Below are positions 12,648 to 20,608 of a stretch of 64,000 nucleotides of DNA, in pieces. A program made the translations under genes and the position numbers. Position 1 is the stretch's first letter; each line of letters opens with the position of its first letter. Location of the stretch: NCBI RefSeq assembly GCF_900107995.1, contig NZ_FNUM01000002.1, positions 84,283 through 148,282 of the forward strand. The letters run 5' to 3'. Under the pieces are notes generated by a model. That model made no database searches, was not told the DNA's origin, and was given only the letters and a program-made list of their open reading frames with translations. The stretch is from Alcanivorax sp. DSM 26293 (GTDB lineage: Bacteria > Pseudomonadota > Gammaproteobacteria > Pseudomonadales > Alcanivoracaceae).

Positions 12648-13556
12648 ATGATCCGACCCGGTATTTTTTTTCGCGGCATGGCCATGGGCGCGGCCGATGT
12701 GGTGCCCGGTGTGTCTGGTGGCACCCTGGCGTTGATCACGGGCATTTATGAAGAGTTGATCGATACCCTGGGGGGGCTGACACCGCGCCTGCTGAAGGTG
12801 TGGCGCCAGCAGGGTTTCATGGCGTTCTGGGCCCAGGCCAACCTGACTTTTCTGATCACCCTGTTAGCGGGCATCGTCACGAGTATTGCCCTGCTGGCCC
12901 GCCTGATAACCTGGCTGCTGGATACCCATCCAGTGCCGGTATGGGCTTTCTTCAGCGGCCTGATTCTGGCCAGTATCTTTCTGGTGTTAAAACCCCTGCA
13001 ACAGCGAGGGGGCGCTCAGATTATGGCGTTTTTGGCAGGCACCGCCGTGGCCGTTGCTATCAGCTTGGCCCCCGCCCTGTCGGCAGTGGGGAGCGGCGCC
13101 ACGGTGTTTTTCTTCAGTGGCATGCTGGCTATCTGTGCCATGATCCTGCCCGGCATTTCCGGCAGTTTTATCCTTCTTTTACTGGGAATGTACCAACCGG
13201 TGCTGGAGGCGGTGAAGCAAGGTGAGATACCGTTGTTGCTGGCTTTTATGGCCGGCTGCGCCATCGGGCTGCTGAGTTTTGTGCATGTGCTTAAATGGAC
13301 CCTGCACCGTTACCACGACACGGTAATGGCGTTGCTCGCCGGGTTTATGGCCGGTTCGCTGCTGAAACTGTGGCCCTGGCGGATAGCGGAAGGTGAGGGT
13401 GTGGCTGATCGCTGGCTCACACCCGCGCAATACGCCACCCTGACCGGCGAGGGGGCGCAACTGGGACTGGCCCTGTTGGCCGCGCTGATGGCGTCCGTGC
13501 TGGTGTGGCTATTGTATCGGCTGGCGCCGGTGCATAATGTTGCGCAGGGCTCGTAG
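12648..13556 (+). CDS. DUF368 membrane protein, candidate undecaprenyl-phosphate translocase (PopT family)
   Basis: A 302-residue polytopic membrane protein with about eight to nine hydrophobic segments. Two related motifs, PGVSGGTLALITGIYEELI near the N-terminus and PGISGSFILLLLGMY in the middle, mark the DUF368 family and suggest an inverted internal repeat. Members of this family (PopT) have been reported to flip undecaprenyl phosphate across the inner membrane so that the lipid carrier can be reused for peptidoglycan and other surface polymers. That function is inferred from family membership. It lies next to an NlpD-like cell-wall protein, which fits an envelope role. Confidence 0.88.
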   Translation: MIRPGIFFRGMAMGAADVVPGVSGGTLALITGIYEELIDTLGGLTPRLLKVWRQQGFMAFWAQANLTFLITLLAGIVTSIALLARLITWLLDTHPVPVWAFFSGLILASIFLVLKPLQQRGGAQIMAFLAGTAVAVAISLAPALSAVGSGATVFFFSGMLAICAMILPGISGSFILLLLGMYQPVLEAVKQGEIPLLLAFMAGCAIGLLSFVHVLKWTLHRYHDTVMALLAGFMAGSLLKLWPWRIAEGEGVADRWLTPAQYATLTGEGAQLGLALLAALMASVLVWLLYRLAPVHNVAQGS

Positions 13557-13643
13557 CCAATGCATTTCGGTACCGCGGGCGGGTACCCTTACGACGGAGT
13601 GGGTAATGGTTTGCCAACAGGCGACAGGTAGCAATTCCTTCTG

Positions 13644-14444
13644 ATGCGTACCCTGGCGACGGCATTGATATTCCTGATGGTCAGCGGCTGCAGTGCGCGT
13701 AATTTCGCGCCGGTTGTTGATATCTACGGACAAGAGCCGCGAACCAGCAAGGTAACGGCGGGGACCCATGAAGTGCGTCGCGGCGAGACGCTTTACTCCA
13801 TTGCCTGGCGTTATGGCTGGGACTATCGAGAGCTGGCCCGCGCCAACCGCATACCGGCGCCCTATACCATTTATCCGGGACAGCGAATTTCCCTGGCCTT
13901 GAAAGCCCCCGCCAGCAGTGGCTCACCTTCGTCAACCGGCAACAGCAAACCGGCAACGCAAACCGCAAGCAAACCTCAACGCCAACCCGTCAGTAAGCCG
14001 GAACCGGCCAAGCCGCAAACCCCGCCTGCCTCCAAAACGTCTGATACAGCTTCTGCCGGCTCCACGGTGGGTCCGGTGAGCTGGCGTTGGCCGGCAGGGG
14101 GCCAGGTTGTGGAGACCTTTTCCAGTGCCAATCATGGTCGCAAGGGGATAGCTATTTCCGGTAAAAACAACAGCCCGGTGGTGGCAGCCGCAGACGGCCG
14201 GGTGGTGTATCGCGGCAGCGGCTTGACCGGGTACGGCAATCTGCTCATTCTCAAGCACAGTGATCGCTGGTTAAGCGCCTACGCCCATAATGACAAGATG
14301 CTGGTGAAAGAAGGCGATGCAGTGAAAGCCGGACAGCAAATCGCCGCCATGGGAGCCACCGGTACTTTCCGGACTCAGCTGCATTTCGAGATTCGCAAGG
14401 ACGGCAAACCCGTGGATCCGCTCCTCTATCTGCCGAAGAAATAG
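13644..14444 (+). CDS. nlpD: NlpD-like LysM/M23 lipoprotein, divergent LytM site
   Basis: Seen: lipoprotein signal with lipobox VSGC (Cys16), a LysM peptidoglycan-binding domain (VRRGETLYSIAWRYGWDY to YPGQRISL), a long Pro/Ser/Lys linker and a C-terminal LytM (M23) domain ending in LHFEIRKDGKPVDPLLYLP. As in E. coli NlpD the metal ligands are degenerate: the first-ligand region reads GRKGIAISG, where even the aspartate kept in E. coli NlpD is alanine. So it is most likely a non-enzymatic activator of an AmiC-type amidase at the septum rather than an endopeptidase. In many relatives rpoS follows nlpD directly; here a cation-efflux gene follows. Confidence 0.88.
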   Translation: MRTLATALIFLMVSGCSARNFAPVVDIYGQEPRTSKVTAGTHEVRRGETLYSIAWRYGWDYRELARANRIPAPYTIYPGQRISLALKAPASSGSPSSTGNSKPATQTASKPQRQPVSKPEPAKPQTPPASKTSDTASAGSTVGPVSWRWPAGGQVVETFSSANHGRKGIAISGKNNSPVVAAADGRVVYRGSGLTGYGNLLILKHSDRWLSAYAHNDKMLVKEGDAVKAGQQIAAMGATGTFRTQLHFEIRKDGKPVDPLLYLPKK

Positions 14445-14472
14445 CCTCCATGGTCGCTAACGGAATGCATTC

Positions 14473-15393
14473 ATGACCAGTGAAAACCGCCGGGAACATC
14501 GCCTGTTGATGATCGCCGCACTGGCGTCAATCGTCACCGCGTTGCTGCTGATTGCCGCCAAGACGGTGGCCTGGCTGATGACCGGGTCGGTGAGTCTGCT
14601 GGCATCCCTGGTGGATTCGGTGATGGATTCGCTGGCCTCGCTGATCAATTTCTTTGCCATTCGCTATTCCCTGGTGCCCGCGGATGAGGAACATCGCTTT
14701 GGCCATGGCAAGGCGGAAGCCCTGGCGGGTCTGGGGCAGGCAATTTTCATTGCCGGCTCGTCGCTATTCCTGATCCAGCAGTCCGTTTTCAAATTGATGG
14801 ATCCGCAACCGATTGAGCAGAACGCCGTGGGGGTCGCGGTGATGGTTTTTTCCATCGTGCTGACTTTCGGACTGCTGCTGATCCAGAAATTCGTGGTCAG
14901 AGAGACCGGTTCAACCGCCATCGAGGCGGATTCGCTTCACTATCTGTCAGATCTCTCTGTCAATGCAGGGATCATCCTGGTGCTGGTGGTCAGCCAATAC
15001 GGTTTTCTGTGGCTGGATGGGGCCATGGGGCTAGTGATAGCCCTGTTTATTCTTTACAGCGCCTGGTCGATTGCCGGCGAGTCCATCCAGTTGCTGCTGG
15101 ACCGTGAGATACCCGGTGATGTGCGCGATGTGATTGGCGCCATTGTGGCGGAGCATTCCCCGGCATTGGGTTTCCATGACCTGCGTACCCGCCAGTCTGG
15201 GCGCACCCAGTTTATCCAACTGCATGTGGATATGGATCAGAACCTGTCATTGCGGGAAGCCCATGATCTGGCCGAACGTATCGAGCGGGGAATCCGTCAG
15301 GCTTATCCGGCGGCGGATGTGATTATCCATCAGGATCCGGTGGCGGTGGGCCCCAGCGTGCCGCTGTCCCGTCCAGAAAAAAACGATTCCTGA
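14473..15393 (+). CDS. fieF: Cation diffusion facilitator, FieF/YiiP-like
   Basis: An inner-membrane divalent-metal/proton antiporter (zinc or iron efflux in characterised relatives). About six membrane segments are followed by a cytoplasmic ferredoxin-like domain. The transport-site residues are visible: SLVDSVMDSLAS in segment 2 and SLHYLSDLSVNAG in segment 5, plus the HRFGHGKAEALAGL signature. The C-terminal region has FHDLRTRQSGRTQFIQLHVD typical of YiiP. The 306-residue length fits. It starts 28 bases after the NlpD-like gene. Metal specificity cannot be told from sequence. Confidence 0.9.
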   Translation: MTSENRREHRLLMIAALASIVTALLLIAAKTVAWLMTGSVSLLASLVDSVMDSLASLINFFAIRYSLVPADEEHRFGHGKAEALAGLGQAIFIAGSSLFLIQQSVFKLMDPQPIEQNAVGVAVMVFSIVLTFGLLLIQKFVVRETGSTAIEADSLHYLSDLSVNAGIILVLVVSQYGFLWLDGAMGLVIALFILYSAWSIAGESIQLLLDREIPGDVRDVIGAIVAEHSPALGFHDLRTRQSGRTQFIQLHVDMDQNLSLREAHDLAERIERGIRQAYPAADVIIHQDPVAVGPSVPLSRPEKNDS

Positions 15394-15511
15394 TCCCTGT
15401 TTACCGGCCAATTGTTCTGTGCGGTCAAGTCTCCCTGTCTGAGTAAACACATTGTATTCATGTGGTCTTTTGAGTAGCTTCAAGGCTGTATTTTTGCGTT
15501 GAGGACAGACC

Positions 15512-16141
15512 ATGAAAAGCCAGCTTCAGGCGCGGCGGATTTCCGCTATGTGGCAACAGGGCATGGCCCGCCGACGGTTTCTGAAATGGGGCCTGCTGGG
15601 CTCTGCCGGCGTGGCTGCGGTGGCCGCCGGCGGCTTTGCCTTGCTGCGCCGTTCTCCACTGGATCAGCAATCCTCACCGGCCTGGGCGAAGGGCCTGTCC
15701 GATGCGGAATACCATCTTTTCAACCGTGCCCGGCAGGTGCTGTTACCCGTTGACGGCACAGCGTTGCTGCCCAGCGAACAGGTGCCAGTGGTGCAAAATG
15801 TGCAAACCCTGTTGGGGCACCTGCACCCGCTGACGCGCAAGGAGGTAGCCTCCGGTCTGGGTCTGTTCGACAACGCTGCAGTGCTGACCCGGGGCAGTCG
15901 TTTTGTGGACCTGAATGATGAGGATGCCCGCGCCTATTTCGATAGCTGGGGGCAGGGCAATGTGATCCAGCGAACCTTGGCCACCGTGATCAAGCAACTG
16001 GTCTACAGCGCTTATTGGCAGGACCCTGTCACCTGGCCGCCCACCGAGTTCGATGGCCCGGTGAGTGACAAGTGGGGGTTGGCGTATCTGGGCAATGCAC
16101 CGCTGCCGGAGAGTGTGGCTGACGGGGAGGCACGGGCATGA
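15512..16141 (+). CDS. Tat-exported small subunit of a GMC dehydrogenase (pair 1)
   Basis: A 209-residue protein with a twin-arginine motif ARRRFLKWGLLG (Arg20-Arg21) and a hydrophobic stretch that could be a signal or N-terminal anchor. The rest resembles the small partner subunits found with membrane-linked GMC dehydrogenases (gluconate 2-dehydrogenase subunit 3 type). Its stop overlaps the start of the large subunit by four bases (ATGA), which suggests coupled translation of a complex. Good ribosome site GAGGACAG before ATG 15512. It shares the C-terminal pattern YW-D-TWP---F-GPVS--WG---LGNAPLP with the small subunit of pair 2 at 18191, so the two are paralogues. Confidence 0.8.
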   Translation: MKSQLQARRISAMWQQGMARRRFLKWGLLGSAGVAAVAAGGFALLRRSPLDQQSSPAWAKGLSDAEYHLFNRARQVLLPVDGTALLPSEQVPVVQNVQTLLGHLHPLTRKEVASGLGLFDNAAVLTRGSRFVDLNDEDARAYFDSWGQGNVIQRTLATVIKQLVYSAYWQDPVTWPPTEFDGPVSDKWGLAYLGNAPLPESVADGEARA

Positions 16142-17676
16142 GCGAAGTGAAATGGCAGGCATCCGGTTTGCGTGTTCACCAGGCCAGTGATGTCACCCGT
16201 GACCAGCTGCAGCTGGACGCCGATGTGGTGATTGTCGGTTCCGGGGCGGGTGGGGCGGTGAGCGCCTATGAACTGGCCAAACGAGGTTTCAAGGTAGTGG
16301 TACTGGAAGCGGGTCCGTATGTGCCCTCCAAAGACTTCACCGAGAACTTTACCGACAGCCTGGATACCCTCTATCAGGATCACGGTGGTCAGAGTAACAA
16401 TGATGGCGATTTGCTGGTCTTGCAGGGGGCCTGTGTGGGCGGCTCCACCGTGGTCAACGGTTGTGTTTGCTTCCGTACCCCGGATTTCATTCTTCAGGAC
16501 TGGCAGCGGGATTTCGGGCTGAATGAACTCACCGTTGACGAACTGGCGCCGTACTTCGATGAAGTGGAAAAGAACCTGGCGGTTCATGATAACGGTGAGC
16601 ACGAAATCCCCCGGCATGGTCGCCTGATTCGCGCCGGCGCCAACCGACTGGGCTGGTCGGTGAAACCTCTCAAGCGCAATATCCGGCAATGCGGGCTTAC
16701 CGGTCATTGCCTGTCCGGCTGCAAAACCGAACGCAAGCAATCCATGCTGGTCACCTATCTGCCCTGGGCTGCGGCCCATGGCGCGCAGATTTATGCGGAT
16801 ACCCGGGTGGAAAAGATCCTTACCCGTGACGGCAAGGCCAGCGGTGTGGAGGCGATCATCACTGGCCGCGACGGGGCGGTGGCGGCAACCCTGACGGTGT
16901 CTGCGCCCCGTGTCATCCTGGCCGCCGGGGCGGTTCAGACTCCCTTGCTCCTGCTCAAGAGCGGACTGGCTAACCGGTCCGGTCAGGTGGGCAAAAACTT
17001 TGCCTGCCACCCCTCATTGTATGTGCCGGCCCGTTACCCGGAGCCGGTATACCCCTGGCGTGGCGCCATGCTGGGGGTCTATGTGGATGAGTTCATGCAT
17101 CCGGACAAGGGCGGTTTTGTGCTGGAAGATGGGGGAGCAGGGCTGGTGGAGCTGACCATGGCCGCAGAACCCGGCACCGGCAAACCGTTCATGGACTACA
17201 TGGCAAATGCCAAGTATCTGGCCGGACTGGTTACCCTGATCCACGATCATAATGTGGGCAGCATTGAATGGGATGGCGAGCGCAAAAAAATCAACTACAA
17301 GCTCAGTGATACTGACTTTCCTTCCATGCAGCGGGCGTTGAAAGCCGCTGCCCGGTTGCACCTTGCCTCCGGGGCGACCGAAGTCTATGTGCCAGCCAGT
17401 GATCAGCGGGTTATCCGTAGTGAAGCAGAGATTGATAGTCAGGTGGACAGCCTGGAAAACCTGCCTCAGCACCTGCGTATGGTCAGCTACCACCCGCAGG
17501 GTACCTGTCGGATGGGAGCCGATCCGGCGCAAAGCGTGGTCGCCGCCAATGGCCAGACCCATGATGTGCCAGGCTTGTACGTGGCAGACGCCAGTGTGCT
17601 GCCCACTTCCATCATCGTTAACCCGCAGATTACTGTGTATGCCCTGGCGACACGGATTGCCCGCCAGATGGCCTGA
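16138..17676 (+). CDS. GMC-family FAD-dependent dehydrogenase/oxidase (pair 1)
   Basis: A 512-residue flavoprotein of the glucose-methanol-choline family. The FAD-binding fold starts at VVIVGSGAGGAVSAYELA (Gly34-x-Gly36-x-x-Gly39). The C-terminus has the active-site histidine in SYHPQGTCRMG and the second active-site position as Asn in VNPQITVYALA. A cysteine cluster, QCGLTGHCLSGCKTERKQS, resembles that of long-chain fatty-alcohol oxidases, so a primary or long-chain alcohol is a plausible substrate; this is inference. No export signal of its own: it may be carried out with, or anchored by, its Tat-type partner, encoded just upstream. A paralogous pair follows at 18191-20395. Confidence 0.85.
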   Translation: MSEVKWQASGLRVHQASDVTRDQLQLDADVVIVGSGAGGAVSAYELAKRGFKVVVLEAGPYVPSKDFTENFTDSLDTLYQDHGGQSNNDGDLLVLQGACVGGSTVVNGCVCFRTPDFILQDWQRDFGLNELTVDELAPYFDEVEKNLAVHDNGEHEIPRHGRLIRAGANRLGWSVKPLKRNIRQCGLTGHCLSGCKTERKQSMLVTYLPWAAAHGAQIYADTRVEKILTRDGKASGVEAIITGRDGAVAATLTVSAPRVILAAGAVQTPLLLLKSGLANRSGQVGKNFACHPSLYVPARYPEPVYPWRGAMLGVYVDEFMHPDKGGFVLEDGGAGLVELTMAAEPGTGKPFMDYMANAKYLAGLVTLIHDHNVGSIEWDGERKKINYKLSDTDFPSMQRALKAAARLHLASGATEVYVPASDQRVIRSEAEIDSQVDSLENLPQHLRMVSYHPQGTCRMGADPAQSVVAANGQTHDVPGLYVADASVLPTSIIVNPQITVYALATRIARQMA

Positions 17677-17693
17677 CTCAGGTCCTGCGACCC

Positions 17694-17734
17694 GACCGGG
17701 AAATGCCTGACAGGGGGGCAGGCTGTTCCCGGTC
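17694..17734 (+). terminator. Hairpin after the first GMC gene
   Basis: Outer stem GACCGGGAA (17694-17702) pairs with TTCCCGGTC (17726-17734); inside it GCCTG (17705-17709) pairs with CAGGC (17719-17723). There is no U-run after it, so it may be a Rho-dependent or 3'-end-stabilising structure rather than a classical intrinsic terminator. Confidence 0.5.
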
Positions 17735-18190
17735 ACCGGGGAGCCTCTGAATCCCCCCTTGAATGCCCGGTCTGGATGACCCGGGAGCATGGGCTGAGCA
17801 CGCCAGAGCCAGGGCCTGGTCTGAAGGGCCCATGGGCTGCGTGCTGTCGCCGGGAACGGGAACCATCGGCATCCTTCTGGCCACGCTGAGTACCCAAGGG
17901 GGTATTCAGGGCTCCCAAGGGCTTTGGCGTTTGTAACGGTTTGTTATAGACTGGGGTCTGCGTCCGTAGCCTCATGGCGATGCCTGACGTAAGCCGTTGC
18001 CGTTACAGTAAATTTTCTTCAGTCGGTTGTATTGCCAGATACGCCGCTTGTTCACGAAAAGGCCTGTGACAACAACGTCTTCACCATGCATCCCCGCTAG
18101 GGCCACGGATTCGGATCGCTAAAAAGATTACCGCTCCACCAATAACAACAAGGGCCCAATGGACGCCGGGCCTGCCCAGGAGAGGGTTCG
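17735..18190 (+). other. Long leader before the second Tat/GMC pair, no gene found
   Basis: About 455 bases without a convincing gene. A TATAGA at about 17946-17951 (CGGTTTGTTATAGACTGG) is a candidate -10 element, but its -35 match is poor. A strong ribosome site AGGAGAGGG precedes ATG 18191. The long untranslated leader, if real, separates this pair from pair 1, suggesting independent expression. Confidence 0.35.
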
Positions 18191-18787
18191 ATGAATAACA
18201 ACAAGCGTGCGCCGCTGCCCGGCTTCCTTGCCGGCCTGGAGCCGTTGAGCCGCCGCAGTTTTCTGCGTAGCTCCGTGCTTGCCAGCGCTGCAGTCACTTC
18301 CGGTTGTGCCAGCATGTTCGGGCGCAGAGACGCCCCGCAAACGCTGCAATATCACAGTCTCAATCAGGATGAAGCCCGGGTTATCAGTCGCCTCACGGAA
18401 GTGATGCTACCCACGGCTCATTACGGACTGCCGTCCAGCACCGAGGTTGTGCCCACCGTCAAAAACGTGGATGCCATGGCGCAGCGTATGCCTCAGCAGA
18501 CCCGGGAGTTGCTTGGTCTCGGGATCTGGGTATTCAACAATCGGCCAATGGTCAGCTTCAAGTTCAGTCAGTTCACCTCCCTCTCCGACGACAAGGCCCT
18601 GGATTACGTCAACGCCATGCAGGAAGGCTCCTTTTTCGAGCGAGGCCTGATGACCACGTTGAAAGCGCTGGTGGCGTTGAACTATTGGCGTGATGAGCGC
18701 ACCTGGCCGGGACTGGAATACCACGGTCCGGTAACCGAAGTGTGGGGCGTACGACGCCTCGGTAATGCGCCGTTGCCGCGAGCCTGA
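18191..18787 (+). CDS. Tat lipoprotein, small subunit of a GMC dehydrogenase (pair 2)
   Basis: A 198-residue protein with twin-arginine motif LSRRSFLRSS (Arg21-Arg22) followed by a lipobox VTSGC (Cys39), so it is probably exported folded and then lipidated. The remainder is similar to the pair-1 small subunit (15512-16141), including the C-terminal NYWRDERTWP and RLGNAPLP segments. It precedes its large subunit by nine bases. The lipid anchor would tether the complex to the membrane; pair 1 lacks a lipobox. Confidence 0.8.
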   Translation: MNNNKRAPLPGFLAGLEPLSRRSFLRSSVLASAAVTSGCASMFGRRDAPQTLQYHSLNQDEARVISRLTEVMLPTAHYGLPSSTEVVPTVKNVDAMAQRMPQQTRELLGLGIWVFNNRPMVSFKFSQFTSLSDDKALDYVNAMQEGSFFERGLMTTLKALVALNYWRDERTWPGLEYHGPVTEVWGVRRLGNAPLPRA

Positions 18788-18796
18788 GGGGGAATT

Positions 18797-20395
18797 ATGG
18801 CTTTTGTACGTGTCGCCCGTGACGGTGTCCCTGTCACCGAGGCAAAAGATGTGGCCCTGGACGCAAACCTGGGCAAACGGTTTACCCTGAAAACCGATGT
18901 GGTTGTGGTTGGTTCCGGCGCGGCCGGTTCCATTGTCGCCTATGAAATGGCGAAAGCCGGCCGGGACGTGTTGGTGCTGGAATCCGGTCGCTATTACCCC
19001 AGCTCCAAGTTTACCGAACACCTGGGCGATACCATGACCCAGATCTATCAGGATCAGGTTGGCCAGGTGAATACCACTGCGGACATCATCTTTGTCCAGG
19101 GGGCCTGTGTCGGTGGCTCCACGGTGATCGGCGCTTGCGTGATGGAAGAACCCGGTGATGAAGTACTGGATCGCTGGGCCAGTGACTATGGTCTTGAGAA
19201 CCTGGCGGCGAAAAAATTCCGCCCCTATCTGGATGGGGTGGCCGACCAGTTGCAGATCCACATCAATGAAGCGCACGAAATCAACGCCTGCGCCCACAAG
19301 GTGATTCAGGGCTGCGAGAAAATGCAGTTTTCCTGGAAACCGGCCCAGCGCAACGTGAAACAATGTGCCCTTACCGGGCACTGTCTGGCAGGCTGCCCCT
19401 CCGACCGAAAAATGAGTTCCCTGGTGACCCATCTGCCATGGGCGGCCGCCCATGGCGCGCGGATTTTCTCGGATACGGAAGTGGTCCGTGTGCGCACCCG
19501 TGATGGTCGTGCCCGGGGGGTAGAAGCGCGCATTACCGATCCCGACAGCGGCGCCCACGTGGCTGACATGCAGGTGGATGCGGACATGGTGGTACTGGCC
19601 GCCGGGGCTATCCATACGCCACTGATCATGCAGCGTAGCCAGCTGGAGGATCGCAGTGGTCAGCTGGGTCGAAATCTGTCTATTCAGCCTTTCACTCAGG
19701 TTCTGGGCAAGTTCAAGGAGCCGCTCTATGGCTTCCGTGGAGCACTGGTCGGCGTGCAGGTTGACGAGTTTACCCGCAGCGATGGTTACACCATTTTCTC
19801 CGGTTTGGCTGAACCGGAATCCCTGTTGGCTCAGGGTGACATGAAGGCGGGCAAGGCCCATATCGACTTCATGAAAGACTACAAGTACTACGCCGGTGTA
19901 AATGCCTTCAGCACCGACCAGGGCAGGGGATATGTGGAATGGTCCGGGGATGCCTACAGCGGTGACAAGACCATCCACTGGAATCCCAACCGGGAAGAAT
20001 TCAATAACATGAAGGCTTCCGCCGCCCTGGCAGCACGTATTTTCTTTTCCGGTGGTGCGGAAAAGGTTTACATGCCGACGTTCCAGAATCTGGAGGTGGA
20101 TTCCGTGTTTGCCCTAGATGAAACCCTGGAAAAGGTGGATTACGGTCTGAAGGGCATGTACACCTTCCGGGCCAACAGCTTCAGCCCCCACGGAACCTGT
20201 CGCATGGGATCTGACCCCTATGAGGCGGTGGTGGCTCCCACTGGCCAGGTCTATGGCACTGCGGGGTTGTTCGTGGCGGATGCCAGCCTGATTCCGGCAC
20301 CCATGACCGCACCGATTCAGTGGACCGTGCAGGCCCTGGCCCAGTACGTCAGTGACCAGATCAACGAAAACGCACACAATTACTTTATCGGTTGA
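18797..20395 (+). CDS. GMC-family FAD-dependent oxidoreductase (pair 2), altered active site
   Basis: A 532-residue paralogue of the protein at 16138. It has the FAD fold VVVVGSGAAGSIVAYEMAKAG, the cysteine cluster QCALTGHCLAGCPSDRKMS and the active-site histidine in SFSPHGTCRMGSDP. The second catalytic position, Asn in pair 1 (VNPQITVYALA), aligns with Pro in TAPIQWTVQALA, so the usual His/Asn partner is lost. It may use a different catalytic arrangement or substrate. Ribosome site GAGGGGG before ATG 18797. Substrate unknown; an alcohol or lipid is inferred from the neighbouring alcohol dehydrogenase and thioesterase. Confidence 0.82.
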   Translation: MAFVRVARDGVPVTEAKDVALDANLGKRFTLKTDVVVVGSGAAGSIVAYEMAKAGRDVLVLESGRYYPSSKFTEHLGDTMTQIYQDQVGQVNTTADIIFVQGACVGGSTVIGACVMEEPGDEVLDRWASDYGLENLAAKKFRPYLDGVADQLQIHINEAHEINACAHKVIQGCEKMQFSWKPAQRNVKQCALTGHCLAGCPSDRKMSSLVTHLPWAAAHGARIFSDTEVVRVRTRDGRARGVEARITDPDSGAHVADMQVDADMVVLAAGAIHTPLIMQRSQLEDRSGQLGRNLSIQPFTQVLGKFKEPLYGFRGALVGVQVDEFTRSDGYTIFSGLAEPESLLAQGDMKAGKAHIDFMKDYKYYAGVNAFSTDQGRGYVEWSGDAYSGDKTIHWNPNREEFNNMKASAALAARIFFSGGAEKVYMPTFQNLEVDSVFALDETLEKVDYGLKGMYTFRANSFSPHGTCRMGSDPYEAVVAPTGQVYGTAGLFVADASLIPAPMTAPIQWTVQALAQYVSDQINENAHNYFIG

Positions 20396-20404
20396 CCGCT
20401 AACG

Positions 20405-20428
20405 GCTCGGGACAACCGTGTCCCGGGC
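20405..20428 (+). terminator. Hairpin after the second GMC gene
   Basis: CGGGACA (20408-20414) pairs with TGTCCCG (20419-20425) around the loop ACCG; the stem extends outward through a T-G wobble to about 20405 and 20428. Followed by a pyrimidine-rich stretch but not a U-run. Confidence 0.5.
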
Positions 20429-20608
20429 CTGCCTTCCTGTCCGATTCCGGTTTGATTCTGTTAACGCCATTGTCTCGGGTGAAGCGGATTTTTGGCGTGC
20501 GTCGACAGGCTGGCGCGACGCAAAATGCCGCTCCCACGGCGTCATCCGCCATCCCCGCCTGTGCTAGCATTGATGCCTCAGTCGGCACGTTTTTTCAGGA
20601 GAGTCATC

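Noticed and set aside
18407-19978. A 523-codon minus-strand frame opposite the second Tat/GMC pair.
   Set aside because: The plus-strand genes have clear Tat, FAD and active-site motifs; the antisense product has none.
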